Shown here: in pieces, positions 1 through 7,657 of the stretch
Position numbering within the stretch: position 1 is the first letter of the stretch
How the letters are laid out: each line of letters starts with the position of its first letter
Assembly: GCA_003233295.1 (NCBI GenBank)
Contig: QILJ01000369.1
Coordinates: forward strand, 1 to 20,947
DNA: 20,947 nt
Source: Ignavibacteria bacterium
GTDB lineage: Bacteria > Bacteroidota > Ignavibacteria > Ignavibacteriales > Melioribacteraceae
Direction of reading: 5' to 3'
The notes under the pieces: model-generated
The model's database searches: none
Told to the model about the DNA's origin: nothing
What the model saw: only the letters and a program-made list of their open reading frames with translations
Position numbers and translations under genes: made by a program

Positions 1-2
1 GC

Positions 3-1195
3 AGAATTCACAGAGGGAAATTCTATGCACTTCCTCAATCGCCGCAGACATATAAGCAGCTTTTAATGGTTTCCGGATTTGATAAGTATTTCCAAATTGT
101 TAAATGCTTTAGAGACGAGGACTTACGTGCAGACCGTCAGCCTGAATTTACTCAAATAGATGTTGAAATGTCCTTTGTTGACCAAGAGGATATTTTTGAG
201 ATGGTAGAAGGTCTCATGAAAAAAATGTTCAAAGATATTAAAGGAATTGATATTCAGCTTCCACTACCCCGATTGAGTTTTGATGAAGCTATGGAAAAAT
301 ATGGAAGTGATAAACCTGATCTACGATTTGGTCTTGAAATGGTGACGTTAAATCATGTTTTTAAAAATTCAGAATTCAGAGTTTTCAAAGACACTTTGGA
401 GAAAAACGGTATAATTACCGGACTTTTAGCTAAAGGTTGCGGTGATTATACTCGCAATCAGTTGGATGTGCTTACAAACTACGTTAAACAGCTTGGCGCG
501 GGCGGATTGATATGGATGAGAGTAAAAGAAGAAGGTTTGGAAGCGCCCGTAGCAAAATTTATGAGTGATGCTGAAAAACAAGGTATAATCGATAATCTAA
601 ATGCTGAACCGGGCGATCTCGTTTTTATGATTTCCGGACCAAAACTCAAGTCACTTTCATATATGGGATCATTAAGGCTGGAAATGGCAAGAAGATTGGA
701 ACTAATTAAAGAAAACGAGAAATCTTCATTGTTTTGGGTTACAGAATTTCCGCTGTTAGAATGGGATGAGGAAACAAAGAGATATTATGCAATGCATCAT
801 CCGTTTACTTCTCCGAATCTTGATGAAGTTGATTTATTGGATTCAGATCCGGGAAAAGTTTCAGCTAGAGCATACGCGGAAATGAAATTGCGGGTGGTAG
901 TATCAGAATTCACGATTCCGAACTTCAATCCAAAATGTTTGATGCTTTAGGTATATCGAAAGAAGAGGCTAATGTTAAATTTGGGTTTCTTATGAATGCA
1001 TTTAAGTACGGCGCTCCGCCTCATGGCGGAATAGCGTTCGGATTTGACAGACTTGCAATGCTTTTCGCCGGGGATCATTCAATTAGAGATGTAATTGCGT
1101 TCCCAAAAACCTCAAGCGGTATGTCATTAATGGATGAATCACCATCTTCTGTTGATGAAACTCAGTTAAAAGAGTTACATATTAAAGTTAGATAG
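3..1195 (+). pseudogene. aspS: Aspartyl-tRNA synthetase, 5'-truncated by the window edge and frameshifted
   Basis: The enzyme charges tRNA-Asp with aspartate in the cytoplasm. The reading frame is already open at base 3, so the N-terminal anticodon-binding part lies outside the window. Class II motif 2 (FRDEDLRADRQPEFTQID) and the bacterial GAD insertion (roughly 300-640) are present. Motif 3 ([12 protein letters not shown], about 1036-1071) lies in a different frame. The first frame runs through SARAY (to 875) and then reads nonsense to a stop at 948-950. From 878 the +2 frame continues exactly as the family does ([12 protein letters not shown]) to the stop at 1193. The family usually has five residues between that Tyr and Gly, and only 2 nt are present here, so about 13 nt are missing. 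Apart from this the protein looks fully conserved. A recent mutation or a sequence/assembly error are both possible. An error is attractive because the gene is normally essential. Confidence 0.93.
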
Positions 1196-1210
1196 TAATC
1201 TATTTGTAAA

Positions 1211-1233
1211 GCCTGCCTTGCCGGTAGGCAGGC
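1211..1233. repeat. GC-rich perfect palindrome (REP-like hairpin)
   Basis: An 8-bp perfect inverted repeat (GCCTGCCT / AGGCAGGC) encloses a 7-nt loop, 15 nt after the aspS stop. It is far more GC-rich than its surroundings and has no following T-run, so it is not a classical intrinsic terminator. Dispersed GCCTGCC-type palindromes are common between genes in this part of the bacterial tree. It could protect the 3' end of the aspS mRNA. Only this copy is in the window, so its repeat nature is inferred. Confidence 0.55.
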
Positions 1234-1358
1234 GATTCACGCTACAATTTTGTATCTAAATCATATGGTAATAACGTAAAATAACCAAATACTTGCTATT
1301 CAGATTGTTTAATTTTACTATTTCTTCGGTCTCTATTATTACAAGTAAATTCTACTCA

Positions 1359-1440
1359 TTCGGTAAACATTGCACGTACAAATTACCGCATCAAAAATTA
1401 GGATTGTAAAACCTACATGTCATTTCCGGTATTTACCGAA
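1359..1440. promoter_or_regulatory. Inverted TTTACCGAA boxes, candidate upstream activator sites
   Basis: The 9-mer TTTACCGAA occurs at 1432-1440 on the plus strand and as its exact reverse complement at 1359-1367. A related TTACCG lies at 1383-1388, and CCGGTA at 1427-1432 abuts the second box. The group sits about 110-190 bp upstream of the sigma-54-like promoter at 1548-1564, a usual distance for enhancer sites of NtrC-type activators. The repeats are seen directly; the regulatory role is inference. The second box also forms a small bulged hairpin followed by six Ts, so part of it may instead be a weak terminator. Confidence 0.35.
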
Positions 1441-1547
1441 ATTTTTTAACTTCTATTCTATAACGCAAAAACTAGATACTTATTCTTTTAATTTAAGAAA
1501 CCCTTTGTTTAAACAATTTTTGAAGGTTTAGTCAATTCTAATTCAAA

Positions 1548-1564
1548 CTGGCACACAAATTGTC
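1548..1564 (+). promoter_or_regulatory. Sigma-54 (-24/-12) promoter of the pilin genes
   Basis: The element reads CTGGCAC-ACAAA-TTGTC. The -24 block TGGCAC is perfect and is followed by exactly 5 nt and TTG. The GG (1550-1551) and the -12 dinucleotide (1562-1563) are 10 nt apart as required. The only departure is GT instead of GC at -12. Predicted transcription start is near 1574, giving a leader of about 55 nt before the first pilin. Sigma-54 control of major pilin genes is well known from PilR-pilA systems, and a sigma-54 activator gene lies at 17089-18435. Confidence 0.68.
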
Positions 1565-1628
1565 ATTTAGAAGGAGCGGAATTTATTGATCTCAGATGGA
1601 ATAGAAAAAATTATGACAGAGGAAAATT

Positions 1629-2009
1629 TTGGGACAGCAGCAACTTTTATTGATCGTACTAGGCTTAATTGTAGTAGGTATAGCTGTCGTGGTTGGAATC
1701 AATTTATTTACTGCAAACGCTATTGAAGCAAAAAGAAACAATGTAACAAATGATCTTTTACATCTTGCAAGTGAAGCACAAAGATACTATAAAACACCTA
1801 GTGCAATGGGTGGTGGTTCACGAAAATTTACTGGTTGGGTAATTCCGGCAGGTCTTAGAACGAACGCTGACGGAAGTTTTACGGCAACTGTGAATAGTGA
1901 TAATGTGATTTTAATTGGCACCGGAAATGAAGTTGTACAGGGAAATGATTCAGTACAGGTAAAGATGACAGTAACAGCAAATGATTATGTAACTCAAATT
2001 ATTAAATAA
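1629..2009 (+). CDS. Type IV pilin-like protein, first paralogue (TTG start)
   Basis: A 126-residue small protein with the architecture of a fibre subunit: an extreme N-terminal hydrophobic helix (about residues 6-28), a polar amphipathic continuation (about 29-56), and a Gly-rich turn followed by a beta-rich C-terminal part. The sequence begins MGQQQLLLIVLG, identical over these first residues to the neighbour at 2074. If cleaved by a prepilin peptidase, the leader would be just Met-Gly. There is no basic leader and no Glu at mature position 5. The start is TTG at 1629-1631, chosen because it aligns exactly with the ATG of the paralogue and has an AGAGG ribosome site 6 nt upstream. An in-frame stop lies at 1614-1616, so no longer form is possible. 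It is likely transcribed from the sigma-54-type promoter at 1548. No cysteines are present. A secretion pseudopilin is the alternative role. Confidence 0.78.
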   Translation: MGQQQLLLIVLGLIVVGIAVVVGINLFTANAIEAKRNNVTNDLLHLASEAQRYYKTPSAMGGGSRKFTGWVIPAGLRTNADGSFTATVNSDNVILIGTGNEVVQGNDSVQVKMTVTANDYVTQIIK

Positions 2010-2073
2010 ATAGTTTCTTTTTTTTGAAATTCACAACTAAATAATATCTTATAACAAATTAAGGAGTAACAAA

Positions 2074-2478
2074 ATGGGACAACAACAACTTTTACTAATC
2101 GTACTTGGAGTAATTATAGTCGGTATAGCAGTCGTTGTAGGTATTAATGTATTTACTGCAAGCGCAATAGAAGCAAACAGAAATGCAGTTATGTCTGATC
2201 TAACAAACTTAGCATCTATGGCACAGCAGCATTATAGGAAACCGGTAGCAATGGCTGGCGGCGGAAATACTTTTGATGGATCTGGTAGTACTCCAAAAGG
2301 AACTAAATGGTCAATACCTACACAATTAGTTACAACAGCTAATGGTACTTATTCTGCCACGGTAAAAGCACAATCTGTTGTACTTGTTGGTGAGGGCACT
2401 GAAAAGAACGGTAAATCAGTAGTAAAAGTTACGATGACAGTAACTCCAACAAGTTTCTCTTCCAAAGTCGATAACTAA
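2074..2478 (+). CDS. Type IV pilin-like protein, second paralogue (ATG start)
   Basis: A 134-residue paralogue of the gene 64 nt upstream. The first ~45 residues are almost the same: MGQQQ leader region, hydrophobic helix to about residue 28, then the FTASAIEANRNAV segment. The globular part has diverged and carries a longer Gly/Ser/Thr-rich loop around residues 64-80. It starts with ATG preceded by a good AAGGAG ribosome site (2062-2067), unlike the TTG of the first copy, so it may be the more highly translated subunit. It probably shares the upstream promoter and is followed by a clear terminator. Like its partner it lacks a classical prepilin leader and Glu5. Membership of a pilus system is supported by the assembly operon that follows at 3201. 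Confidence 0.8.
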   Translation: MGQQQLLLIVLGVIIVGIAVVVGINVFTASAIEANRNAVMSDLTNLASMAQQHYRKPVAMAGGGNTFDGSGSTPKGTKWSIPTQLVTTANGTYSATVKAQSVVLVGEGTEKNGKSVVKVTMTVTPTSFSSKVDN

Positions 2479-2496
2479 AAAGACATTACTTTTCAT

Positions 2497-2534
2497 AAAA
2501 GGCGGATAAACTGAAAATGCTTATCAGCCTTTTT
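2497..2534 (+). terminator. Rho-independent terminator after the pilin genes
   Basis: The stem AAAAGGC-G-GATAA (2497-2509) pairs with TTATC-A-GCCTTTT (2521-2533) with one internal mismatch and an 11-nt loop, and ends in a T-run. It separates the pilin transcript from the assembly operon, which would let pilin be made in excess of the machine. Confidence 0.8.
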
Positions 2535-3200
2535 GTCTTATCAATATTTAATGAACATTAAATATGAAGGTAAACTTACATTTATAGCTGAATAACAACA
2601 ATAAAATCTTTCCAATGAGTCTCATAGACAATTCAATGACATAATTTTTGTCTTAATTTTCAAAGCGCTACCTTTATAGCCGTTGTATCATTTCGTAATT
2701 GTATCGTGTAGCACAGGCTAGTAACCCACGTTACATTCGTTTTTTCTCATTAGTCTTTGTGTCTTTTTTGCACAACTCTGTGATCCAGCCTTTGTTATAC
2801 TATAGGGTATGCTGAGTTTTAAAATTCTTAACGTTACTATCTTTAATGTATTTTGTTTTCTCAATTTTCCTCTATAAACTTAGGTATAAAAAGGACAAAC
2901 CGAACCCTAAAAGTAATTATTACCTACAAATGAAAATTATTCTTAATTGTTGATAAGCATCAATAAGGTTTTTGAGTGTTTTAATAAAAAATATTTTCTT
3001 TATAAATCATATCATATTTAAGCCTAAATTCAAAGAAAATATATAATTAATTTCTAGTATTTATTAACCTCATGTTTGAAATAACAATCCCAAAATAATC
3101 TTTCACTTATGTTTTATTATGGCCTAATTTTTGTTATTATGAATCAAATAGTTTGAAATTTTGATTAAAAAAGTATTTTTTTGATAGGAACTTACCAAAT
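2535..3200. other. AT-rich intergenic stretch with no supported gene
   Basis: About 0.67 kb with stops in all frames and no convincing ORF, tRNA or repeat. A small GTAAC/GTTAC hairpin near 2720-2733 is too short to weigh. The promoter of the assembly operon should lie in the last ~150 bases, which are strongly AT-rich, but I could not identify a -24/-12 element or an unambiguous TAnnTTTG box. The stretch may be a decayed gene or may hold a small RNA. Confidence 0.5.
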
Positions 3201-4547
3201 ATGATTGAACTAAGATTTAATGCTATTAGACCCAATGGGCAAATTGTTATTGGCGGAATGTCTGCTCCCACTTATAGAGATGGGAAAAAACAAATTTTAC
3301 AAATACTTAAGAAACATAAGCTGAAGCTAAAATCAATCGAAAAGAAAGCCACTTTTGTTTATAAAATTAAAAGAGGAAACGAACCCGTACAGAAAGGTGA
3401 ACAGAGAGCTTTTACTAAAGAAGAAGTTAAAACCGCTCTTACAAAAATGGGGTATCAAGTAGTTTCGGTAAATAAATATTTGTTTGAATGGAGTCCTAAA
3501 CCCCCTGATCAGGAAATATTATCATATGTAAAAATAAGTGCTGAGCTGCTTGAGCAAAAGCTTCCATACAGTGAAATTATGACATTGCTGATCAATGATC
3601 TTGAAAATAAAACTTTAAGAGAAACGTTAAAACAAATTAATAATGACCTTAAAAGGGGAGCTGATAGTCAAACAACATTTGTAAGGTATGAACACATTTT
3701 TGGTAAATTTACGGCCTATATGCTTGGCTTAGCAGCCAAAAGCGGTAATATGACAGAAATTTATAAAGCTACAGCAAAATTTCTCGAAAGAAGAATGCAG
3801 TTCCGTAAAGATCTGAGAAGCGCTCTCATTACGCCTATGATAACTCTTTTTGTCCTGTTTATAGCGGTTCTATTTTATGTCGGATATATTTTCCCGGAAA
3901 CCGCAAAGTTATTCTTAAAATTTGATATTCCCTTGCCACCAATGACTGCCGCCACACTGGCATTCAGTAACTTTTTAATGGGTAATTGGCTGTTGGTTAC
4001 GATAGTAGCGGCAGCGCCTTTAGTTGTGTTATGGCAAATGAAAAAGATTAAAAAGGGGAGGCTTTTTCTCGATAAGTGGATCATGAAAATACCAATTATT
4101 GGTTCACTGATCCATAAAACATATATCGAAGTGTTCTGTCGTGTATTTTATACTTTATACAGCGGTTCTGCGGAAAGTATTGAACCGATTAAAATAGCAG
4201 CTGAAGCAACAGATAATTCGTACTTTGAACATCAAATAAAAACCATTGCAATTCCTATGATGATAAAAAAAGGTGCCGGAATATCTGAATCTTTTGCTGC
4301 TGCCGGTGTATTCACAGAGACAGCGCTTTCTCGTTTTCACTCTGGTGAGGAAACCGGAACAATAAAGAATACGACTCTGCAATTAGCAAACTATTATGAA
4401 AGTGAAACTGTATTCAGATTAAAAAATGTAATTGAATTAATTCAAGTTGTGATAGCAATGGTAATAATGATTGTAATGATCGGATTGACATTGGTTTCAG
4501 CAGAAACAGCGACAATAAATCCATCAAACCCATCAATAACGAATTAA
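3201..4547 (+). CDS. pilC: Inner-membrane platform protein, PilC/GspF family
   Basis: A 448-residue polytopic protein expected to sit at the base of the pilus in the inner membrane and couple the assembly ATPase to pilin insertion. Two T2SSF domains (about residues 106-230 and 312-432) are visible, with membrane segments near 210-231, 255-279 and 411-432. The second repeat contains the family-like GSAESIEPIKIAAEAT and SGEETGTI segments. The N-terminal ~95 residues look like two successive copies of the short beta-alpha module that normally occurs once before the first T2SSF domain. One runs over about 1-48 and the other about 52-92, each with a 'G...A.....L...' pattern. The gene is first in the assembly operon and lies 15 nt before the PilB-like ATPase. 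The ribosome site before the ATG is weak. Confidence 0.88.
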   Translation: MIELRFNAIRPNGQIVIGGMSAPTYRDGKKQILQILKKHKLKLKSIEKKATFVYKIKRGNEPVQKGEQRAFTKEEVKTALTKMGYQVVSVNKYLFEWSPKPPDQEILSYVKISAELLEQKLPYSEIMTLLINDLENKTLRETLKQINNDLKRGADSQTTFVRYEHIFGKFTAYMLGLAAKSGNMTEIYKATAKFLERRMQFRKDLRSALITPMITLFVLFIAVLFYVGYIFPETAKLFLKFDIPLPPMTAATLAFSNFLMGNWLLVTIVAAAPLVVLWQMKKIKKGRLFLDKWIMKIPIIGSLIHKTYIEVFCRVFYTLYSGSAESIEPIKIAAEATDNSYFEHQIKTIAIPMMIKKGAGISESFAAAGVFTETALSRFHSGEETGTIKNTTLQLANYYESETVFRLKNVIELIQVVIAMVIMIVMIGLTLVSAETATINPSNPSITN

Positions 4548-4562
4548 TAAAAGGAAATAAAA

Positions 4563-6350
4563 ATGCTTGATTCTCAACTGGAAATTACTGACAAAATAGG
4601 TTATCTCTTACTTAAAAAGGGGATAATAGATGATGATATACTTGAAAAAGCATTGGTATTAAAACAAGAGGACCAAACTAAGGAAAGACGAAATCTTGCA
4701 CAAATTTTAGTTCAAGAACTTAATTTCGATCACGACACAATTTTCAAAGAAGTTGCGGTACTATATGCTTTTAAAGAATTGAACATTCGGGTAAGTGAGT
4801 TGCCGGAAGAAAGAATTGAGGAGATAAAAAAACTTCTAAACTTAAGGGGCGATGATGTTCGCAATCAATTATTGCTTCATAAAATTTTGCCATACAGCTA
4901 TGATAAATTACGGGATAAAATTGTTTTAGGTGCTGTTGATCCCACAGATAAAGCCATTGCGAAAATAGTTTATAGTCTTAATATAAAAAAATTTGAAATA
5001 AATTTTTTGAAGAAAAAAGATTATGATAATCTAATTGAAATTATTGCTCCTCCCCAGAATGAATTTTTAAAACTTATTGAAGAAGCTGACGAAGAAATTT
5101 CGATTGATACCGATGAAGCAAATGTTGATGAAGAAGAACTGGATGCAGAGATAAATAAAAGCGCGCTTGTTAACTTAATAGAAGCTGCATTAATTGAAGG
5201 CGTAAGAAGGGGTGTGAGTGATATCCATATTATTCCTAAAAGCGGTAAGAGAACAGAAATTCATTTTAGAATTGATGGTAAGCTATCGCTCTGGCATACT
5301 CAAGAAAATGTTCAACCGGAAGCTGTTATGGCTGTAATAAAAGACAGAGCCAAAGGACTTGACCGCTTTGAAAGAGAAAAAGCACAAGACGGATTTATTC
5401 AGAGACCTATAGATAATACTATTATTCGATATAGAGTTTCTGTACTGCCGATGGTAGGTATTGAATTAAAGAATAAGTACGAAAGTATAGTAATAAGAAT
5501 ACTTGATGATAGAAAGGTGATCAGGGATCTTGGTAAATTAGGGTTAGTTGGATATGCAAATGAAGCTTTTCAAAAATCCATTAGTCAACCGCAGGGAATG
5601 GTGATTTTAACTGGACCGACAGGAAGTGGTAAAAGTACAACTCTTGTTGCTGCCCTTTATCAAGTGATTGATCCGACTAAAAATGTTTTAACCGTTGAAG
5701 ATCCTGTTGAATATGTTATAGAAGGCGCCCGCCAGTTAAAAATTGGTTATAGAATGAATTTTGAACAGGCGATAAGATCAATATTAAGACATGACCCTGA
5801 TATTGTTCTGGTAGGAGAAATGCGTGATAAAGAAACTGCTGAAACTGCTATTAAGCTTGCTAATACCGGTCACTTGACATTTTCAACACTTCATACTAAT
5901 GATGCGCCAAGTGCTGTAGCAAGACTTTATAAGATGGGGATTGAGCCATTTTTGATCGCCTATGCAATTAATATAATTGTAGCACAGCGTCTTGTTAGAA
6001 AGTTGTGTGATAACTGTAAACGAAAAGTTGAGGCAATAAATGAAAAAGTTGCTAAAAGAGCCGGTATCAATATAGATGAATGGGCAAATTATGAAATTTA
6101 TGAACCGGTAGGATGTGAAAAGTGCAATAATTCCGGTTACAAAGGTAGAATGGCTATTCATGAAGCGCTTTATTTTACTAAAGAAATAAGAGAGCTTATT
6201 GTACGCGCGGGAGAGGAAGTTGATGAAAATGCTGTGAGACAACAATCGAAGAAAGACGGTACATTGTCATTGAGAGAATCCGGGTTAGAGAAGGTAAAAG
6301 AAGGGCTAACTTCATTGCAAGAAGTTCTTGCCGGAACAATGGATGAATAA
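4563..6350 (+). CDS. pilB: Pilus assembly (extension) ATPase, PilB/GspE family
   Basis: A 595-residue cytoplasmic hexameric ATPase expected to power subunit polymerisation. The N-terminal ~170 residues form a MshEN/T2SSE-N-like region, followed by an acidic linker (about 172-195) and the ATPase core. Visible motifs are Walker A GPTGSGKS (351-358), Asp box VEDPVE shortly after, Walker B DPDIVLVGE (411-419), and His box with H437 and H444. A zinc-binding four-cysteine motif (C482, C485, C518, C521) is typical of PilB/GspE extension ATPases and absent from PilT. All catalytic residues are present. The next gene, after an 80-nt T-rich gap, is a PilT-like ATPase. Confidence 0.93.
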   Translation: MLDSQLEITDKIGYLLLKKGIIDDDILEKALVLKQEDQTKERRNLAQILVQELNFDHDTIFKEVAVLYAFKELNIRVSELPEERIEEIKKLLNLRGDDVRNQLLLHKILPYSYDKLRDKIVLGAVDPTDKAIAKIVYSLNIKKFEINFLKKKDYDNLIEIIAPPQNEFLKLIEEADEEISIDTDEANVDEEELDAEINKSALVNLIEAALIEGVRRGVSDIHIIPKSGKRTEIHFRIDGKLSLWHTQENVQPEAVMAVIKDRAKGLDRFEREKAQDGFIQRPIDNTIIRYRVSVLPMVGIELKNKYESIVIRILDDRKVIRDLGKLGLVGYANEAFQKSISQPQGMVILTGPTGSGKSTTLVAALYQVIDPTKNVLTVEDPVEYVIEGARQLKIGYRMNFEQAIRSILRHDPDIVLVGEMRDKETAETAIKLANTGHLTFSTLHTNDAPSAVARLYKMGIEPFLIAYAINIIVAQRLVRKLCDNCKRKVEAINEKVAKRAGINIDEWANYEIYEPVGCEKCNNSGYKGRMAIHEALYFTKEIRELIVRAGEEVDENAVRQQSKKDGTLSLRESGLEKVKEGLTSLQEVLAGTMDE

Positions 6351-6430
6351 AAAATTTTAACTTTTTGATTTTTTTTTATTAAATTCAATTTAGCAATTGA
6401 AGAATTTCTCACCAAGATCGGGAATTCTAA

Positions 6431-7654
6431 GTGACCGAAGCAAAAATAATTTTAGCAAAGTATGTTCAGAAAATACCAAAATCAATAATTGGTTCTGAAA
6501 AGATCAGTTTTGTTGTTAATTTAGTGGAGGAAATGTCTGCTGAACATAAGTTAATTCTTCATAAACTTCTCAACTATATCCTAACATTAATGATTGAAAA
6601 AGAAGCGTCTGACGTTGAGATAGGCGGATATGGTACCGAAGGATATATTTGGTTCAGAATACACGGTAACAAAAGCCGAGTTGAAGATCTTCCGAAATTT
6701 AACCACCTTGAAACTGCAATTTTAATAGTCAGTATTTTAACGCCAAGCCAAAGTAAACATTTATTAATTGCTAGGAATATTGATTTTAGTTATTCATTTC
6801 ATTATGATGTAATTAGCGAGGATGTTCGTTTTAGAGCCGATGCTTATTTTGATCTTGATACCTTGGCTTTAAACATGAGAGCGATTTCCGCCTCTGTATT
6901 CCCTCTGCATGCGTTGGGTTTTCATTCGAATGCTATCAAAATGATGAGTCATAGATATATTAAGTTTGGTCTATCGTTAGTAACCGGTATCACCGGGTCA
7001 GGTAAATCAACAACTCTCGATTCATTCATTGATTATCATAATAAAAGTGAATCGGTTCATATTATTGTTATTTCATCTCCAATAGAATTTGTGCATAAAT
7101 CTAATAGATCTATAATAAGGCATAGAGAAGTTGGGAAAGATGTATTGTCATTCCAAGAAGGTGTTGTACAGGCCTTAAGACAAGACCCTGACATAATAGT
7201 TATTGGTGAAATGAGGGATCCTGAGACCATAATGGCTGCTTTAGAGGTAACTGATACCGGTCATAAAGTATTTTCTACGCTTCATACATCTTCTGCAACA
7301 GAATCAATTGACAGAATTATTGCAGAAGTAAATCCTGTAGAACAGGAAAGGGTAAGAAACAGACTTGCGGATGTTCTTGTTACTATTGTATCTCAAAAAC
7401 TTATCCCGACTGTTGATGGCAAAAGAACAATGGCAAAAGAGGTCTTAATCGTTACTCCAAGTGTTAAAGCTGCAATAAAAAACAACAATACGAGTGAAAT
7501 TTACATGATGATGGTACAAGGAGGTCCTCATGGTATGATTACAATGGAACAAGATTTGCTAAGACTTATGAAAGAAGGAAAAATTACTAGGGAAACAGCT
7601 CTTGGTTATTCAAATAATAAAACTAGAATGTTACAATTACTCAGGGGATCTTAA
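6431..7654 (+). CDS. pilT: PilT-like motor ATPase with altered Asp box
   Basis: A 407-residue ATPase aligned with PilT, the motor that normally drives pilus retraction. It has the N-terminal ASDV-containing domain (from about residue 57), RFRADAYF, Walker A GITGSGKS (186-193), Walker B DPDIIVIGE (252-260, catalytic E260) and a His box with H278 and H285. It lacks the PilB four-cysteine motif. Two things are unusual. The Asp box, normally xEDPIEFVH, reads SSPIEFVH with Ser215-Ser216 in place of Glu-Asp. The C-terminal AIRNLIRE motif of PilT is degraded to AIKNNNTSE. Both raise doubt about ordinary retraction activity, so it may be a modified or regulatory motor. The start is GTG directly after an in-frame stop. 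An internal Met at residue 35 would also leave a complete PilT fold, so the N-terminus is uncertain. Confidence 0.86.
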   Translation: MTEAKIILAKYVQKIPKSIIGSEKISFVVNLVEEMSAEHKLILHKLLNYILTLMIEKEASDVEIGGYGTEGYIWFRIHGNKSRVEDLPKFNHLETAILIVSILTPSQSKHLLIARNIDFSYSFHYDVISEDVRFRADAYFDLDTLALNMRAISASVFPLHALGFHSNAIKMMSHRYIKFGLSLVTGITGSGKSTTLDSFIDYHNKSESVHIIVISSPIEFVHKSNRSIIRHREVGKDVLSFQEGVVQALRQDPDIIVIGEMRDPETIMAALEVTDTGHKVFSTLHTSSATESIDRIIAEVNPVEQERVRNRLADVLVTIVSQKLIPTVDGKRTMAKEVLIVTPSVKAAIKNNNTSEIYMMMVQGGPHGMITMEQDLLRLMKEGKITRETALGYSNNKTRMLQLLRGS

Positions 7655-7657
7655 AAT

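Noticed and set aside
871..950. Programmed frameshift in aspS
   Set aside because: About 13 nt are missing relative to the family, which slippage cannot restore, and no slippery heptamer is visible at the junction.
1422..1447. Bulged hairpin followed by a T-run, possible aspS terminator
   Set aside because: The stem is short and AT-rich with a bulge, and it lies about 230 nt past the stop. The repeated TTTACCGAA motif explains part of it, so it is not listed as a terminator.
1586..1720. Overlapping short frame (TTG 1586 / ATG 1613) across the start of the first pilin
   Set aside because: It ends after about 35-45 codons, its peptide has no recognisable features, and the pilin frame matches the paralogue exactly from TTG 1629.
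3875..4382. Antisense frames of 69-75 codons inside the PilC gene
   Set aside because: They lie opposite a strongly conserved coding sequence, have no family features and no start signals. The other antisense frames under the ATPase, secretin and kinase genes were rejected for the same reason.
6402..6428. AGAATT/AATTCT inverted repeat before the PilT-like gene
   Set aside because: Only 6 bp, in very AT-rich DNA and without a T-run; likely chance.
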